From the NCBI GenBank assembly GCA_035461905.1, contig DATHUV010000088.1:1-64000 (forward strand): DNA of 64,000 nt. Reading direction: 5' to 3'. Shown here in pieces: positions 33,795 to 42,152 of this stretch. A program made the translations under genes and the position numbers. Every line of letters starts with the position of its first letter. Position 1 is the first letter of the stretch. The notes under the pieces were generated by a model. It ran no database searches and was not told the origin of the DNA. It worked only from the letters and a program-made list of their open reading frames with translations. This DNA is from SZUA-442 sp035461905 (GTDB taxonomy: Bacteria; Actinomycetota; Acidimicrobiia; Spongiisociales; UBA5794).

Positions 33795-35309
33795 ATGCCG
33801 AGATCCCAACCCTCGGTGTCTCCGTGGCACGTGATGCCCCGATGTCTCGGTGGCGTGCTCTGCCTCGTCGTTGCGCTCACCTCGTGCACCACAGCGTCCG
33901 ATGCGAGGAATCCCGAGGTGTGGGGTGATGAGTCGGTCGCCTACTTCGACCGGTTGTCGGAGGCGTACCTCGCGAACGACTCGTATGGCGTGCTCGACTT
34001 CTACACGCCGGACGCCGCGATCGAGATGTGGCGCGGTGACAACCGCGGAGGCTGGCCGATCCCCGAGCTACTGACATGGAACTCATCGGATCTCGGCCTG
34101 ACCGTGGAGTCGGTGCATCTGAGCGGCTCCGGAGCGCTGAACCTCGTTCTGTGGCCGACCAATGGCCGTCGTGGGGCGGTGGAGAGCGTGATCGAGGACG
34201 GTCGGATCACGAGGGAGGTCGCATACGAAACCGGTGGATCCCTCGGCAGGAGCCTCCGCGCGCAGTTCACGACGGTGTCGACCTATGAGGGGTTCCAAAC
34301 GACGTATGCCTCGGCGTGGTCGGTTGACGAGCGGACGGCTGTCGAGGCCCTGTATGCGCCCGGGGCGGTCGTTCACGACTCCCTGGTAGGGATCACGAAC
34401 GCAGATGTCGAAACCCTCATCGACTCGGGCGGAGGGATCGTCTGGGACCCGGCAACGGTATCGCAGGTCGACGACGGCGGTGCCGGGTTCGAGGATCGTG
34501 CGTTGTTCCTTGGGCCGGCTGAGTACGGCGTTGACCCGGGGCGCGCTGTCGGCGTGTTCAAGGTCACCGATTCCACTGGGTGTGAGCAGCAGGTGGCCAT
34601 TCGGTGGACGCTCGAGGGCGGTGCCATCGTCGAGGAGGTCCGGTACCGAGAGATCGAGTCGTTCCGAACCTGCAGTCAGGCTTCTCTCCCCGAGGGATGG
34701 TGGACGGGTCTGTCGCTTCCTCCTCCATCCGATCAGGTCGTCACGGGCACGTTGACGACGCCATCGGGTCGCGAGATCGATGTGCACAACGGAACGACGG
34801 CGCTCGAGGACCTCCTCGTGTGGGGCCTCGGCCGCTATCAGAGTGCTGGCCTTGCCGAACCCAGGATGGACGCTGTGACCTTCCAACCGAGCCGGCGATG
34901 CGAGGGACGGTCGGGCCGCGTCCTCGACGACGGGAACCGACGCGAGCTGTTCGTGTGCATGTACGAGAGCGACATATGCACGCGCATCGAGCGTCCGTGC
35001 GACACTCCGGCGACGGCGGTACGCGTGGCCTTCCTCCACGAGCTCGGGCACGCGTGGATGATCGACAACCTCACCGAAGAGATGGAGGAGGAGCTGCTCG
35101 AGATCTCGGGTCGCGACGTGTGGGACGACCACGATGTCCCATGGGTCGACCGTGGTGTCGAGTACGCAGCCGACGTCCTTGCGTGGGGACTGCTCGAGGA
35201 GCCGCTTGCCATGGTCCGCATCGGCTCACCACCGTGCACCGAACTGGCGGCCGCCTACGAGGTCCTCACCGGGGATCCTCCACCAAGGGGACCCGCCTCA
35301 TGCCCTTGA
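33795..35309 (+). CDS. Lipoprotein with NTF2-like part and HELGH zincin-like motif
   Basis: About 504 residues. A lipobox LTSC follows a hydrophobic stretch; the start may be ATG 33795 (GGTGGG upstream) or ATG 33834. Then comes a SnoaL/NTF2-like segment (LANDSYGVLDFYTPDAAIEM) and a second similar segment (DERTAVEALYAPGAVVHDSL). Near the C-terminus H415-E-L-G-H419 and a downstream E456 (DRGVEYAADVLAW) resemble a zinc peptidase site as in ImmA/M78-like proteins. Four or more cysteines may form disulfides outside the cell. I do not know a family with this order. Its 3' end overlaps cimA by 55 nt. Confidence 0.65.
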   Translation: MPRSQPSVSPWHVMPRCLGGVLCLVVALTSCTTASDARNPEVWGDESVAYFDRLSEAYLANDSYGVLDFYTPDAAIEMWRGDNRGGWPIPELLTWNSSDLGLTVESVHLSGSGALNLVLWPTNGRRGAVESVIEDGRITREVAYETGGSLGRSLRAQFTTVSTYEGFQTTYASAWSVDERTAVEALYAPGAVVHDSLVGITNADVETLIDSGGGIVWDPATVSQVDDGGAGFEDRALFLGPAEYGVDPGRAVGVFKVTDSTGCEQQVAIRWTLEGGAIVEEVRYREIESFRTCSQASLPEGWWTGLSLPPPSDQVVTGTLTTPSGREIDVHNGTTALEDLLVWGLGRYQSAGLAEPRMDAVTFQPSRRCEGRSGRVLDDGNRRELFVCMYESDICTRIERPCDTPATAVRVAFLHELGHAWMIDNLTEEMEEELLEISGRDVWDDHDVPWVDRGVEYAADVLAWGLLEEPLAMVRIGSPPCTELAAAYEVLTGDPPPRGPASCP

Positions 35310-36877
35310 GCACGCTCTTCCGCTCGAAGGAGGCCGAGGACGAGGCCCTCCGCAACGGCCGTCCAGGAGGCATCGATGATGTTCTGGTGGACCCCGACGC
35401 AGCCCCACTCCGACTCGACGTCCGAGTGTGAGGTGAGGACCCTGACCCGTGCGCTCGTTCCGTCGGATCCGTCGAGGTCCCTGACGCGATAGTCGGTCAG
35501 CTTGATGGCATCGACGACGGGGTATCGGTCCCGAAGCGCCGCCCGGAGGGCACGGTCGAGTGCCGAGACAGGACCGTCCCCCTCACGAGTCGAAACGACC
35601 CGCTCGTCGCCGACACGGACCTTGACGGTGGCTTCTGCGGTCACCTCACCGTGACGGTGCTCGACGAACACCCGGTACGACTCGAGGTCGAAGAAGTCCT
35701 GCTCCCAGCCCATGACACGGCGTGTGATCAACTCGAAGGAGCCGTCCGCAGCTTCGAAGAGATACCCCTCGTGCTCTCTCACCTTGACCTCGTCGACCAC
35801 GGCTTGAGCCTGCTCCGGGGTGAGATCCAGACCAGACGCCCTGGCCTTGGCAAGGACGGTCGACCTGCCAGCGAGCTCCGAAACGACCATGCGTGTCGAG
35901 TTGCCCACCGTTGCGGGATCCAGGTGCTCATACGCGTCGGGTCGGCGTGCAAGAGCGCTCGTGTGAAGGCCCGCCTTGTGTGTGAAGGCAGACGAACCGA
36001 CGTACGGAAGGTGAGGATCGAGGCCCAGGTTGATCACGTCCGCGACGTGGTGGGACACCGTCGTGAGCCGTGAAATGCGTTCCGCGGGGATCGTCTCGAT
36101 GCCCATCTTCACGGAGAGGTTCGGGATCACCGAGCACAGGTCTGCGTTCCCCGTGCGCTCCCCGTACCCGTTCACGCATCCCTGGACCTGATGGACTCCG
36201 GCACGAACGGCGACGAGGGAGTTCCCGACTGCGAGCCCTGAGTCGTTGTGGAAGTGGCATCCGTACGTCGCTTCGGGAATGGACTCCGTGACCTCACCGA
36301 TGATGCGTTCGACCTCGTGGCCGAGGAAGCCGCCATTCGTGTCACACATGACGAGCCTCGTCGCCCCGGCATCGTGCGCCGCCCTCAGTGCGGCCACGGC
36401 GAAGTCGGGGTTCGATCGATAGCCGTCGAAGAAATGCTCGGCGTCGAAGAAGACCTCCCGATCGTGGTCGCGGAAGAAGGAGATGGTGTCGGCGATCATC
36501 TCGATCGCCTCGCGGTGGTCCGTTCGCAGAGCGTGCTCGACGTGGTAGTCCCAGGTCTTTCCGACGATGCACACGGTGGACGTACCGGCCTCGAGGAGCG
36601 CAACGACCTGGTCGTCATCGTCTGGCCTGACCCCGCTTCGCCTCGTCGATCCGAAGGCGACGAGCTCGGCCGTGGCGAGCGTGAGCTCTGAACGGGCCCG
36701 CTTGAAGAATTCGTCGTCCTTGGGGTTGGCGCCGGGCCAACCGCCCTCGATGTACGCGACGCCGAGATCGTCGAGCAGACCGCAGATGGTGAGCTTGTCC
36801 CCGACGGTCAGGGAAATGCCCTCCTGCTGCGTTCCGTCACGCAGCGTGGTGTCGTAGATCTCGACACGGCTTGTCAT
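35255..36877 (-). CDS. cimA: (R)-Citramalate synthase
   Basis: Condenses pyruvate and acetyl-CoA to citramalate, giving 2-oxobutanoate for isoleucine without threonine. 540 residues: the DRE-TIM barrel opens with VEIYDTTLRDGTQQEGISL, has EGGWPGANPKDDEFF (specific to the CimA subgroup rather than LeuA), HFHNDSGLAVGN as metal site and VNGYGERTGNADL. A C-terminal regulatory dimer domain spans about 410-515. ATG 36877 has AAAGGG upstream. An attenuator lies directly before it (36890-37031). Confidence 0.93.
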   Translation of the reverse strand: MTSRVEIYDTTLRDGTQQEGISLTVGDKLTICGLLDDLGVAYIEGGWPGANPKDDEFFKRARSELTLATAELVAFGSTRRSGVRPDDDDQVVALLEAGTSTVCIVGKTWDYHVEHALRTDHREAIEMIADTISFFRDHDREVFFDAEHFFDGYRSNPDFAVAALRAAHDAGATRLVMCDTNGGFLGHEVERIIGEVTESIPEATYGCHFHNDSGLAVGNSLVAVRAGVHQVQGCVNGYGERTGNADLCSVIPNLSVKMGIETIPAERISRLTTVSHHVADVINLGLDPHLPYVGSSAFTHKAGLHTSALARRPDAYEHLDPATVGNSTRMVVSELAGRSTVLAKARASGLDLTPEQAQAVVDEVKVREHEGYLFEAADGSFELITRRVMGWEQDFFDLESYRVFVEHRHGEVTAEATVKVRVGDERVVSTREGDGPVSALDRALRAALRDRYPVVDAIKLTDYRVRDLDGSDGTSARVRVLTSHSDVESEWGCVGVHQNIIDASWTAVAEGLVLGLLRAEERAQGHEAGPLGGGSPVRTS

Positions 36878-36898
36878 GGAGCGCCCTTTCAAACAAAG

Positions 36899-36920
36899 AA
36901 CCCTCCGGGAGCGGAGGGTT
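36899..36920 (-). terminator. Intrinsic terminator before cimA (attenuator)
   Basis: On the minus strand AACCCTCCG, loop CTCC, CGGAGGGTT, followed by CTTTGTTTG. It is a 9-bp stem, 10 with the flanking G-C pair, plus a T-rich tail. It ends about 20 nt before the cimA ATG and lies between the leader peptide and the gene, as an attenuator should. Confidence 0.9.
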
Positions 36921-36925
36921 CGCCA

Positions 36926-36952
36926 GCGCACACGTCTCTGAGACGTGTGCGC
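36926..36952 (-). promoter_or_regulatory. Long hairpin in the cimA leader
   Basis: A 27-nt perfect palindrome: two 13-nt arms, GCGCACACGTCTC and GAGACGTGTGCGC, around one base. It starts one base after the leader peptide stop and precedes the terminator. It could be the pause or protector hairpin (1:2). By eye the only alternative pairing I found is AGGGCGC with GCGaaCCCT, joining the leader stop region to the terminator's left arm. Confidence 0.8.
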
Positions 36953-36953
36953 C

Positions 36954-36992
36954 CTACGTAATGATGATGACGGTTGTCATGATGGTGTTCAT
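36954..36992 (-). CDS. cimA leader peptide, MNTIMTTVIIIT
   Basis: A 12-codon ORF with four Ile and four Thr codons, including three successive Ile codons just before the last Thr and the stop. It begins about 11 nt after the -10 box, so the mRNA leader is very short. This composition is like the leader peptides of thr and ilv operons. Charged tRNA-Ile or tRNA-Thr levels would set ribosome position and so the hairpin choice. Confidence 0.8.
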   Translation of the reverse strand: MNTIMTTVIIIT

Positions 36993-37002
36993 CGGTCCGG
37001 CG

Positions 37003-37031
37003 AGTATGCACCTGTCCGGTTGTCTCGTCAA
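37003..37031 (-). promoter_or_regulatory. cimA promoter
   Basis: On the minus strand TTGACG (37026-37031), a 17-nt spacer and CATACT (37003-37008). Transcription would start near 36996, a few nt before the leader peptide. Confidence 0.7.
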
Positions 37032-37040
37032 TTCGAGACA
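37021..37040. promoter_or_regulatory. Operator-like palindrome over the cimA -35 box
   Basis: TGTCTCG, spacer TCAATT, CGAGACA: a perfect 7-bp inverted repeat covering the -35 hexamer of cimA and lying 33 bp before the divergent gene. It could bind a repressor of either or both genes. No regulator gene is adjacent. Confidence 0.5.
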
Positions 37041-37073
37041 CTCTCGGCGGGCGTGGGGCCCTACGATCGCACC

Positions 37074-37772
37074 ATGGCTGGTCAGGGATCCCAGGTAGGA
37101 ACGCTGCGCGAGAAACCGCTGCATGCGGCGCTCAAGCGATGGTGCGCGCGGCCCGGAGACCGCCTCGAGGTGGCTGTCGAGGGGTTCGTGGTCGACGTCG
37201 TCCGTGACGACCTGCTGATCGTGGTACAGCCGAAGGTCTTCTCGTCGATGAAGCGCAAACTCGTGACGTTGGTGACGGCCGGCTACCGAATCCGGATCGT
37301 GCACCCGATCTCGCTCGACACGACGATCATCAAGGTCGACGATGCAGGGCAGGTCCTGGGTGAACGCCGCTCCCCGCGCCACGGCCACCCGACCGACCTC
37401 TTCGCCGAGCTCGTCAGCTTCCCGTCCCTGATCGAACACCCCGGTCTCGAGATCGAGCTCGTCATGGTGCGTGACGAGCAGCTCAGGACCCATGACCCGT
37501 CGAAGGCATGGCGTCGGCGGGGATGGGTGATCGTGGAGCGTCGGCTGATCGAGGTCGTCGACTCGATGCTCATCGGTGGTGTCGAGGACTTGTGCGATCT
37601 CCTCCCCACAACGCTGCCTCCGACCTTCACGACCGCGGATCTGGCCGTGGCGATGGGACGCCCGCGGCGGATCGCCCAGCAGATGGCATACTGCCTCCGA
37701 GACGCCGGTGGCATCCGACAGGTGGGGAAAAGAGGCAACGCCGTGGAGTACGAGCGCCAATGGACGCGATGA
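37074..37772 (+). CDS. Conserved hypothetical: nuclease-like N-terminus and winged-helix C-terminus
   Basis: 232 residues; I do not recognise a named family. Residues 8-27 (VGTLREKPLHAALKRWCARP) lead into GFVVDVVRDDLLIVVQPKVF, where D41 and QPK (52-54) recall the D...[E/Q]xK core of PD-(D/E)XK nucleases. The C-terminal ~55 residues (FTTADLAVAMGRPRRIAQQM, then GKRGNAVEYE) look like a winged helix. TACGAT lies 6 nt before ATG 37074, so it is probably leaderless. It is coupled to trpS by ATGA. Confidence 0.7.
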   Translation: MAGQGSQVGTLREKPLHAALKRWCARPGDRLEVAVEGFVVDVVRDDLLIVVQPKVFSSMKRKLVTLVTAGYRIRIVHPISLDTTIIKVDDAGQVLGERRSPRHGHPTDLFAELVSFPSLIEHPGLEIELVMVRDEQLRTHDPSKAWRRRGWVIVERRLIEVVDSMLIGGVEDLCDLLPTTLPPTFTTADLAVAMGRPRRIAQQMAYCLRDAGGIRQVGKRGNAVEYERQWTR

Positions 37773-38764
37773 TCCCGGGCGCCATGCCCCGCATCTTCTC
37801 GGGCGTGCAACCCACGGGGAACATCCACCTCGGGAACTACCTCGGTGCGTTCCGTAATTGGGTGCGGCTCCAGGACGACCACGACTCGATCTACTGCATC
37901 GTCGACCTCCACGCGATGACGGTGGAGTACGACCCTGCGGGGCTCGAGAAGGCGCGGATCGAGACTGCGAAGGTGCTCCTCGCCCTCGGCGTCGATCCCG
38001 GACGCTCCCTTCTGTACACCCAGAGCCAGGTGATGGAGCACTCCGAGCTGGCATGGATCCTCGGCACGATGACCCCGATGGGTGTGCTCAACCGCATGAC
38101 GCAGTTCAAGGACAAGACCGACAAGGGCTTTGCGGCCAATCTGGGTCTGTACTCGTATCCGGTCCTGATGGCTGCCGACATCCTCCTCTATCGGGCCAAC
38201 CTCGTGCCGATCGGCGACGATCAACGTCAGCACCTGGAGATGACGCGGGATCTCGCGGAGCGCTTCAACAACCGCTTTGGTGACACGTTCCCCATCCCGG
38301 AGCCCTACATCCCCGAGAGGGCCGCTCGGGTCATGTCACTGACCGATCCGACATCCAAGATGTCGAAGTCCGATCCCCAGGAGAAGTCCCGTATCTCGAT
38401 TCTCGACGGGCCGGACGTCATGAGGAAGCGGATCCGATCGGCAGTCACCGACAGCGACCCCGAGGTCCGCTACGACGTCGCGGCGAAGCCGGGTATCTCG
38501 AACCTCCTCGACATCATGTCTGCGTGCACCGGCCGCCCGATCGACGACCTCGTCTCCGAGTATGCCGACCGGGGCTACGGCGTGTTCAAGGACGCGGTTG
38601 CCGACGCCGTCATCGAGGAGCTCGCACCCTTCCGGACCGCATTGACTGGATTGCGCACCGACGATGTCCGCAGCGTCCTGCACGAGTCCGGGATCAAGGG
38701 CCGGGAGCTCGCCGCCGGGTACATGCGCGAGGTTCGCACGGCGGTTGGCCTGAAGGGGTTCTGA
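37769..38764 (+). CDS. trpS: Tryptophanyl-tRNA synthetase
   Basis: Charges tRNA-Trp. Class I motifs: the HIGH-like GNIHLGNYLG, KMSKS in TSKMSKSDP, plus LPxG-type SGVQPTGN at the start. 331 residues is the bacterial norm. ATG 37769 overlaps the upstream stop; ATG 37760 and 37784 are alternatives. It is in an operon with the hypothetical gene above. Confidence 0.95.
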   Translation: MIPGAMPRIFSGVQPTGNIHLGNYLGAFRNWVRLQDDHDSIYCIVDLHAMTVEYDPAGLEKARIETAKVLLALGVDPGRSLLYTQSQVMEHSELAWILGTMTPMGVLNRMTQFKDKTDKGFAANLGLYSYPVLMAADILLYRANLVPIGDDQRQHLEMTRDLAERFNNRFGDTFPIPEPYIPERAARVMSLTDPTSKMSKSDPQEKSRISILDGPDVMRKRIRSAVTDSDPEVRYDVAAKPGISNLLDIMSACTGRPIDDLVSEYADRGYGVFKDAVADAVIEELAPFRTALTGLRTDDVRSVLHESGIKGRELAAGYMREVRTAVGLKGF

Positions 38765-38816
38765 GCCGACGGATCGATGTTCGGCTTCGGGCGCGAAGCG
38801 ATGGGGAGGTGGTCCG

Positions 38817-39326
38817 GTGTCGGATGTCGGGACGTGGCCGAAGGACGAGGTCGCTGCCGCGGATGAGAAGACGACGCTCCTGCGGTTCCTCCACCACCAG
38901 CGTTCCTTCCTCGAGCGAAAAGTCACCGGCGTGTCCGACCAGCAAGCCCGAACAGCGACCTGTCCTCCGAGCGACCTCACCCTCCTCGGTCTGGTGCGTC
39001 ACCTCACCGATGTCGAACGCGGGTGGTCGCAGCGGTCGCTGGCCGGACGCGATGCCCCGCCCCTGTACTCGTCCGATGACGATCCGGACGGCGACTTCCA
39101 CCCCCCGGCAGGGGAGACCGTCGCCTCCGCCCTCGAGCGATTCCGGATCGAGGTCGAGGAGGCAGAGGCGATCTACCGGTCCATGGATCTCGATGACATC
39201 GAGCGCCGGGACCGGTCCTTCTACACCGTTCGGTGGGTGCTGGTACACCTGATCGAGGAGTACGCCCGCCACCTCGGGCACGCGGACCTGATCCGCCAGG
39301 CGATCGACGGCCAGACGGGCGAGTAG
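38817..39326 (+). CDS. DinB/DUF664 family protein
   Basis: A 169-residue four-helix DinB-fold protein: EKTTLLRFLHHQRSFLERKV, LTLLGLVRHLTDVERGW and VLVHLIEEYARHLGHADLI. The three histidines of the metal site are probably H63, H143 and H151. Relatives include mycothiol-dependent enzymes, but no specific role is clear. GTG 38817 has GGGGAGG upstream. It lies between trpS and guaB3. Confidence 0.8.
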   Translation: MSDVGTWPKDEVAAADEKTTLLRFLHHQRSFLERKVTGVSDQQARTATCPPSDLTLLGLVRHLTDVERGWSQRSLAGRDAPPLYSSDDDPDGDFHPPAGETVASALERFRIEVEEAEAIYRSMDLDDIERRDRSFYTVRWVLVHLIEEYARHLGHADLIRQAIDGQTGE

Positions 39327-39402
39327 GCGGAGAGTCGGATCCGGTGGGACGGTCCCGCCGCTACAGTCGAGCCATTGCCGGCGCTGGCGTGGAGGTGGTC
39401 CT

Positions 39403-40560
39403 GTGGAGATCGAAATCGGAAGGGCGAAGTCGGGCCGTCGAGCCTGGGGGTTCGACGACATAGCGATCGTTCCGTCGAGGCGGACGCGGGATCCCGAGGA
39501 CGTCGACTTGTCGTGGGAGTTGGACGCCTTCACCTTCGGTCTGCCCATGATGGCGTCGGGAATGGATTCCGCCGTCACGCCCGCGACTGCCATCGAGATC
39601 GGGCGCCTCGGTGGCCTCGCCTGCCTCAACCTCGAAGGACTCTGGACCCGGTACGAGGACCCGATTCCCGTGTACGAGGAGATCGCTGAACTCGACAAGG
39701 AGAAGGCGACCCGACGCATGCAGGAGATGTATGCGTCGCCTGTCATCCCTGAGCTGATCACCGAGCGGATCAAGGAGATCAAGGGCGCAGGCGTCGTGAC
39801 GTGCGGCAGCCTGACACCGCCCACCGTGGCGAAGTACATCGACGCCGCGAAGGCCGGTGGCCTCGACGTCCTCGTCATCCAGGGAACCGTCGTATCGGCA
39901 GAGCACGTCTCGTCCAGGGAAGAGCCCCTCGACCTGTATCGGTTCATCCGCGAGGTCGACATGCCGGTCATCGTGGGCGGCTGCGCGAGCTTCTCGGGTG
40001 CCCTCCATCTGATGCGCACCGGCGCTGTCGGTGTGCTCGTGGGTGTCGGTCCCGGGGCGGCATGCACGACGCGTGGCGTTCTCGGCATCGGCGTACCCCA
40101 GGCGACCGCGATCGCAGATGCCGCAGGAGCTCGTTCCGCGTACCTCGAGGAGACGGGTCGCTACGTCCATGTCATCGCCGACGGAGGGATGCGCACGGGC
40201 GGCGATGTGTCCAAGGCCATTGCGTGCGGGGCGGACGCCGTGATGCTCGGGTCACCGATGGCCGCCGCCGAGGAGTCCCCATCGGGTGGCTTCCATTGGG
40301 GAATGGCGACCTTCCATCCGACGCTTCCGAGGGGATCACGGGTGCACGTCGGCAGGCTCGGAACCCTCGAGGAGATCCTTCTCGGCCCTGCCCACGAGAA
40401 CGATGGACGGCGGAACCTCTTCGGCGGACTCCGTGGCTCGATGGCGACAACAGGGTATGCCACGGTGAAGGAGTTCCAGAAGGCCGAGGTCATGGTCGCA
40501 CCCGCCCTCCAGACCGAGGGCAAGCAGCTCCAACGGTCCCAGGGTGTGGGGATGGGTTGA
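39403..40560 (+). CDS. guaB3: GuaB3 family IMP dehydrogenase-related protein
   Basis: A 385-residue TIM-barrel of the GuaB3 family, common in Actinobacteria and cyanobacteria beside true GuaB. It has FGLPMMASGMDSAV, GPGAACTTRGVLGIGVPQ with the catalytic cysteine, and VIADGGMRTGGDVSKAIACG. No CBS pair is present. The reaction of GuaB3 proteins (IMP dehydrogenase, GMP reductase or other) is not settled by sequence. GTG 39403 has GGAGG upstream. It shares a base with guaA. Confidence 0.92.
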   Translation: MEIEIGRAKSGRRAWGFDDIAIVPSRRTRDPEDVDLSWELDAFTFGLPMMASGMDSAVTPATAIEIGRLGGLACLNLEGLWTRYEDPIPVYEEIAELDKEKATRRMQEMYASPVIPELITERIKEIKGAGVVTCGSLTPPTVAKYIDAAKAGGLDVLVIQGTVVSAEHVSSREEPLDLYRFIREVDMPVIVGGCASFSGALHLMRTGAVGVLVGVGPGAACTTRGVLGIGVPQATAIADAAGARSAYLEETGRYVHVIADGGMRTGGDVSKAIACGADAVMLGSPMAAAEESPSGGFHWGMATFHPTLPRGSRVHVGRLGTLEEILLGPAHENDGRRNLFGGLRGSMATTGYATVKEFQKAEVMVAPALQTEGKQLQRSQGVGMG

Positions 40561-42131
40561 TGGCGGTCGCGACCGCGTCCGGCCATGCATCAGAAGGGGA
40601 CTTCGACCGGATCCTGGTGGTCGACTTCGGTGCCCAGTATGCGCAGCTCATCGCCCGCCGCGTACGCGAAGCTCGCGTCTTCTCCGAGATCGTCCCCCGA
40701 GACATCACGGCGGAGGACATCCGTGCGAAGGCGCCCGTCGGCATCATCCTGTCGGGGGGACCCGCCTCGGTGTACGCCGAGGATGCGTACGACCTCGACC
40801 CCGAGATCCTGACCCTCGGCATTCCCGTCCTCGGCATCTGCTACGGACACCAGGTCCTCGCCAAGACACTCGGCGGAACCGTGTCCAACACGGGGAGGTC
40901 GGAGTTCGGGCCTGCGGACCTGACCGTCCTCGATGACGGTTCCGCCCTCTTCGGCGGACAGCCGCTCGCGCAGCAGGTCTGGATGAGCCACAACGACGCC
41001 GTGTCGGTTGCCCCCGCAGGGTTCACGGTCACGGCATCGACCCCCGACGCACCTGTTGCAGCAATGGAATCGGCGGATCAACGGTTCTACGGCGTGCAGT
41101 TCCATCCAGAAGTGCGCCACACCGACCATGGGCAGCGCATCCTCGAGGCGTTCCTCTGGCAGGTGTGTGGAGCGAGGCCCACCTGGACCCACGTCGGCAT
41201 CATCGAGCAGTCGGTGGATGCCATCCGCGAGGCCGTGGGGGATGCGGTCGCCATCTGCGGGCTCTCCGGAGGGGTCGACTCGTCCGTTGCCGCTGCAATC
41301 GTCCACAAGGCGATCGGGGACCAGCTCGTCTGCGTGTTCGTGGATCACGGACTCATGCGCCATGGCGAGGGCGAACAGGTCGAGGAGACGTTCCGTGACC
41401 ACTTCCGGATGAACCTGATCCACGTCAGGGCACAGGAGCGGTTTCTCACGGCATTGTCGGGTGTCACCGATCCCGAGGAGAAGCGCAAGATCATCGGCGA
41501 GACGTTCATCAGGGTCTTCGAGGAGGTCGCAGAGGGCATCGAGGGGGCGAACTACCTCGTCCAGGGCACCCTGTATCCCGATGTCATCGAGTCCGGCACG
41601 AAGGACGCGGCGAAGATCAAGAGCCACCACAACGTGGGGGGTCTCCCGGACGACATGGCATTCGAGCTCATCGAACCGCTCCGCGACCTCTTCAAGGACG
41701 AGGTCAGGGGGATCGGGGAGGAGCTCGGCCTGCCCGACGAGATCGTGTGGCGCCAACCGTTCCCCGGTCCCGGTCTCGCCGTACGGATCATCGGCGATGT
41801 GACGAGGGAACGCCTCGACATCCTTCGGTCCGCCGACGCCATCGTGCTCGACGAGATCCACAGGGCCGGCCTCTACCGCGAGGTCTGGCAGTCCTTCGGC
41901 GTGCTCCCCGCCATCAAGAGTGTGGGGGTCCAGGGGGATGGTCGCACCTACGCGTATCCGCTGATCCTGCGGGCAGTGACGAGCGACGACGCCATGACGG
42001 CAGACTGGGCGCGAATCCCCTACGACGTCCTGGCGAGGATCTCGTCGCGAGTGATCAACGAGGTTCCCGGCATCAACAGGGTCGCCTACGACATCTCCTC
42101 GAAGCCGCCTGCCACGATCGAGTGGGAGTAG
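40560..42131 (+). CDS. guaA: GMP synthase (glutamine-hydrolysing)
   Basis: Amidates XMP to GMP. The 523-residue enzyme has the amidotransferase half (about 18-207: VVDFGAQYAQLIARRVRE, nucleophile Cys in GICYGHQ, His and Glu in VQFHPEV), the PP-loop LSGGVDSSVAA and the dimer domain ending KPPATIEWE. ATG 40560 overlaps the guaB3 stop by one base. It is convergent with the BMP importer. Confidence 0.97.
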   Translation: MAVATASGHASEGDFDRILVVDFGAQYAQLIARRVREARVFSEIVPRDITAEDIRAKAPVGIILSGGPASVYAEDAYDLDPEILTLGIPVLGICYGHQVLAKTLGGTVSNTGRSEFGPADLTVLDDGSALFGGQPLAQQVWMSHNDAVSVAPAGFTVTASTPDAPVAAMESADQRFYGVQFHPEVRHTDHGQRILEAFLWQVCGARPTWTHVGIIEQSVDAIREAVGDAVAICGLSGGVDSSVAAAIVHKAIGDQLVCVFVDHGLMRHGEGEQVEETFRDHFRMNLIHVRAQERFLTALSGVTDPEEKRKIIGETFIRVFEEVAEGIEGANYLVQGTLYPDVIESGTKDAAKIKSHHNVGGLPDDMAFELIEPLRDLFKDEVRGIGEELGLPDEIVWRQPFPGPGLAVRIIGDVTRERLDILRSADAIVLDEIHRAGLYREVWQSFGVLPAIKSVGVQGDGRTYAYPLILRAVTSDDAMTADWARIPYDVLARISSRVINEVPGINRVAYDISSKPPATIEWE

Positions 42132-42152
42132 GTCCCGACTCCATCAAAGGCC

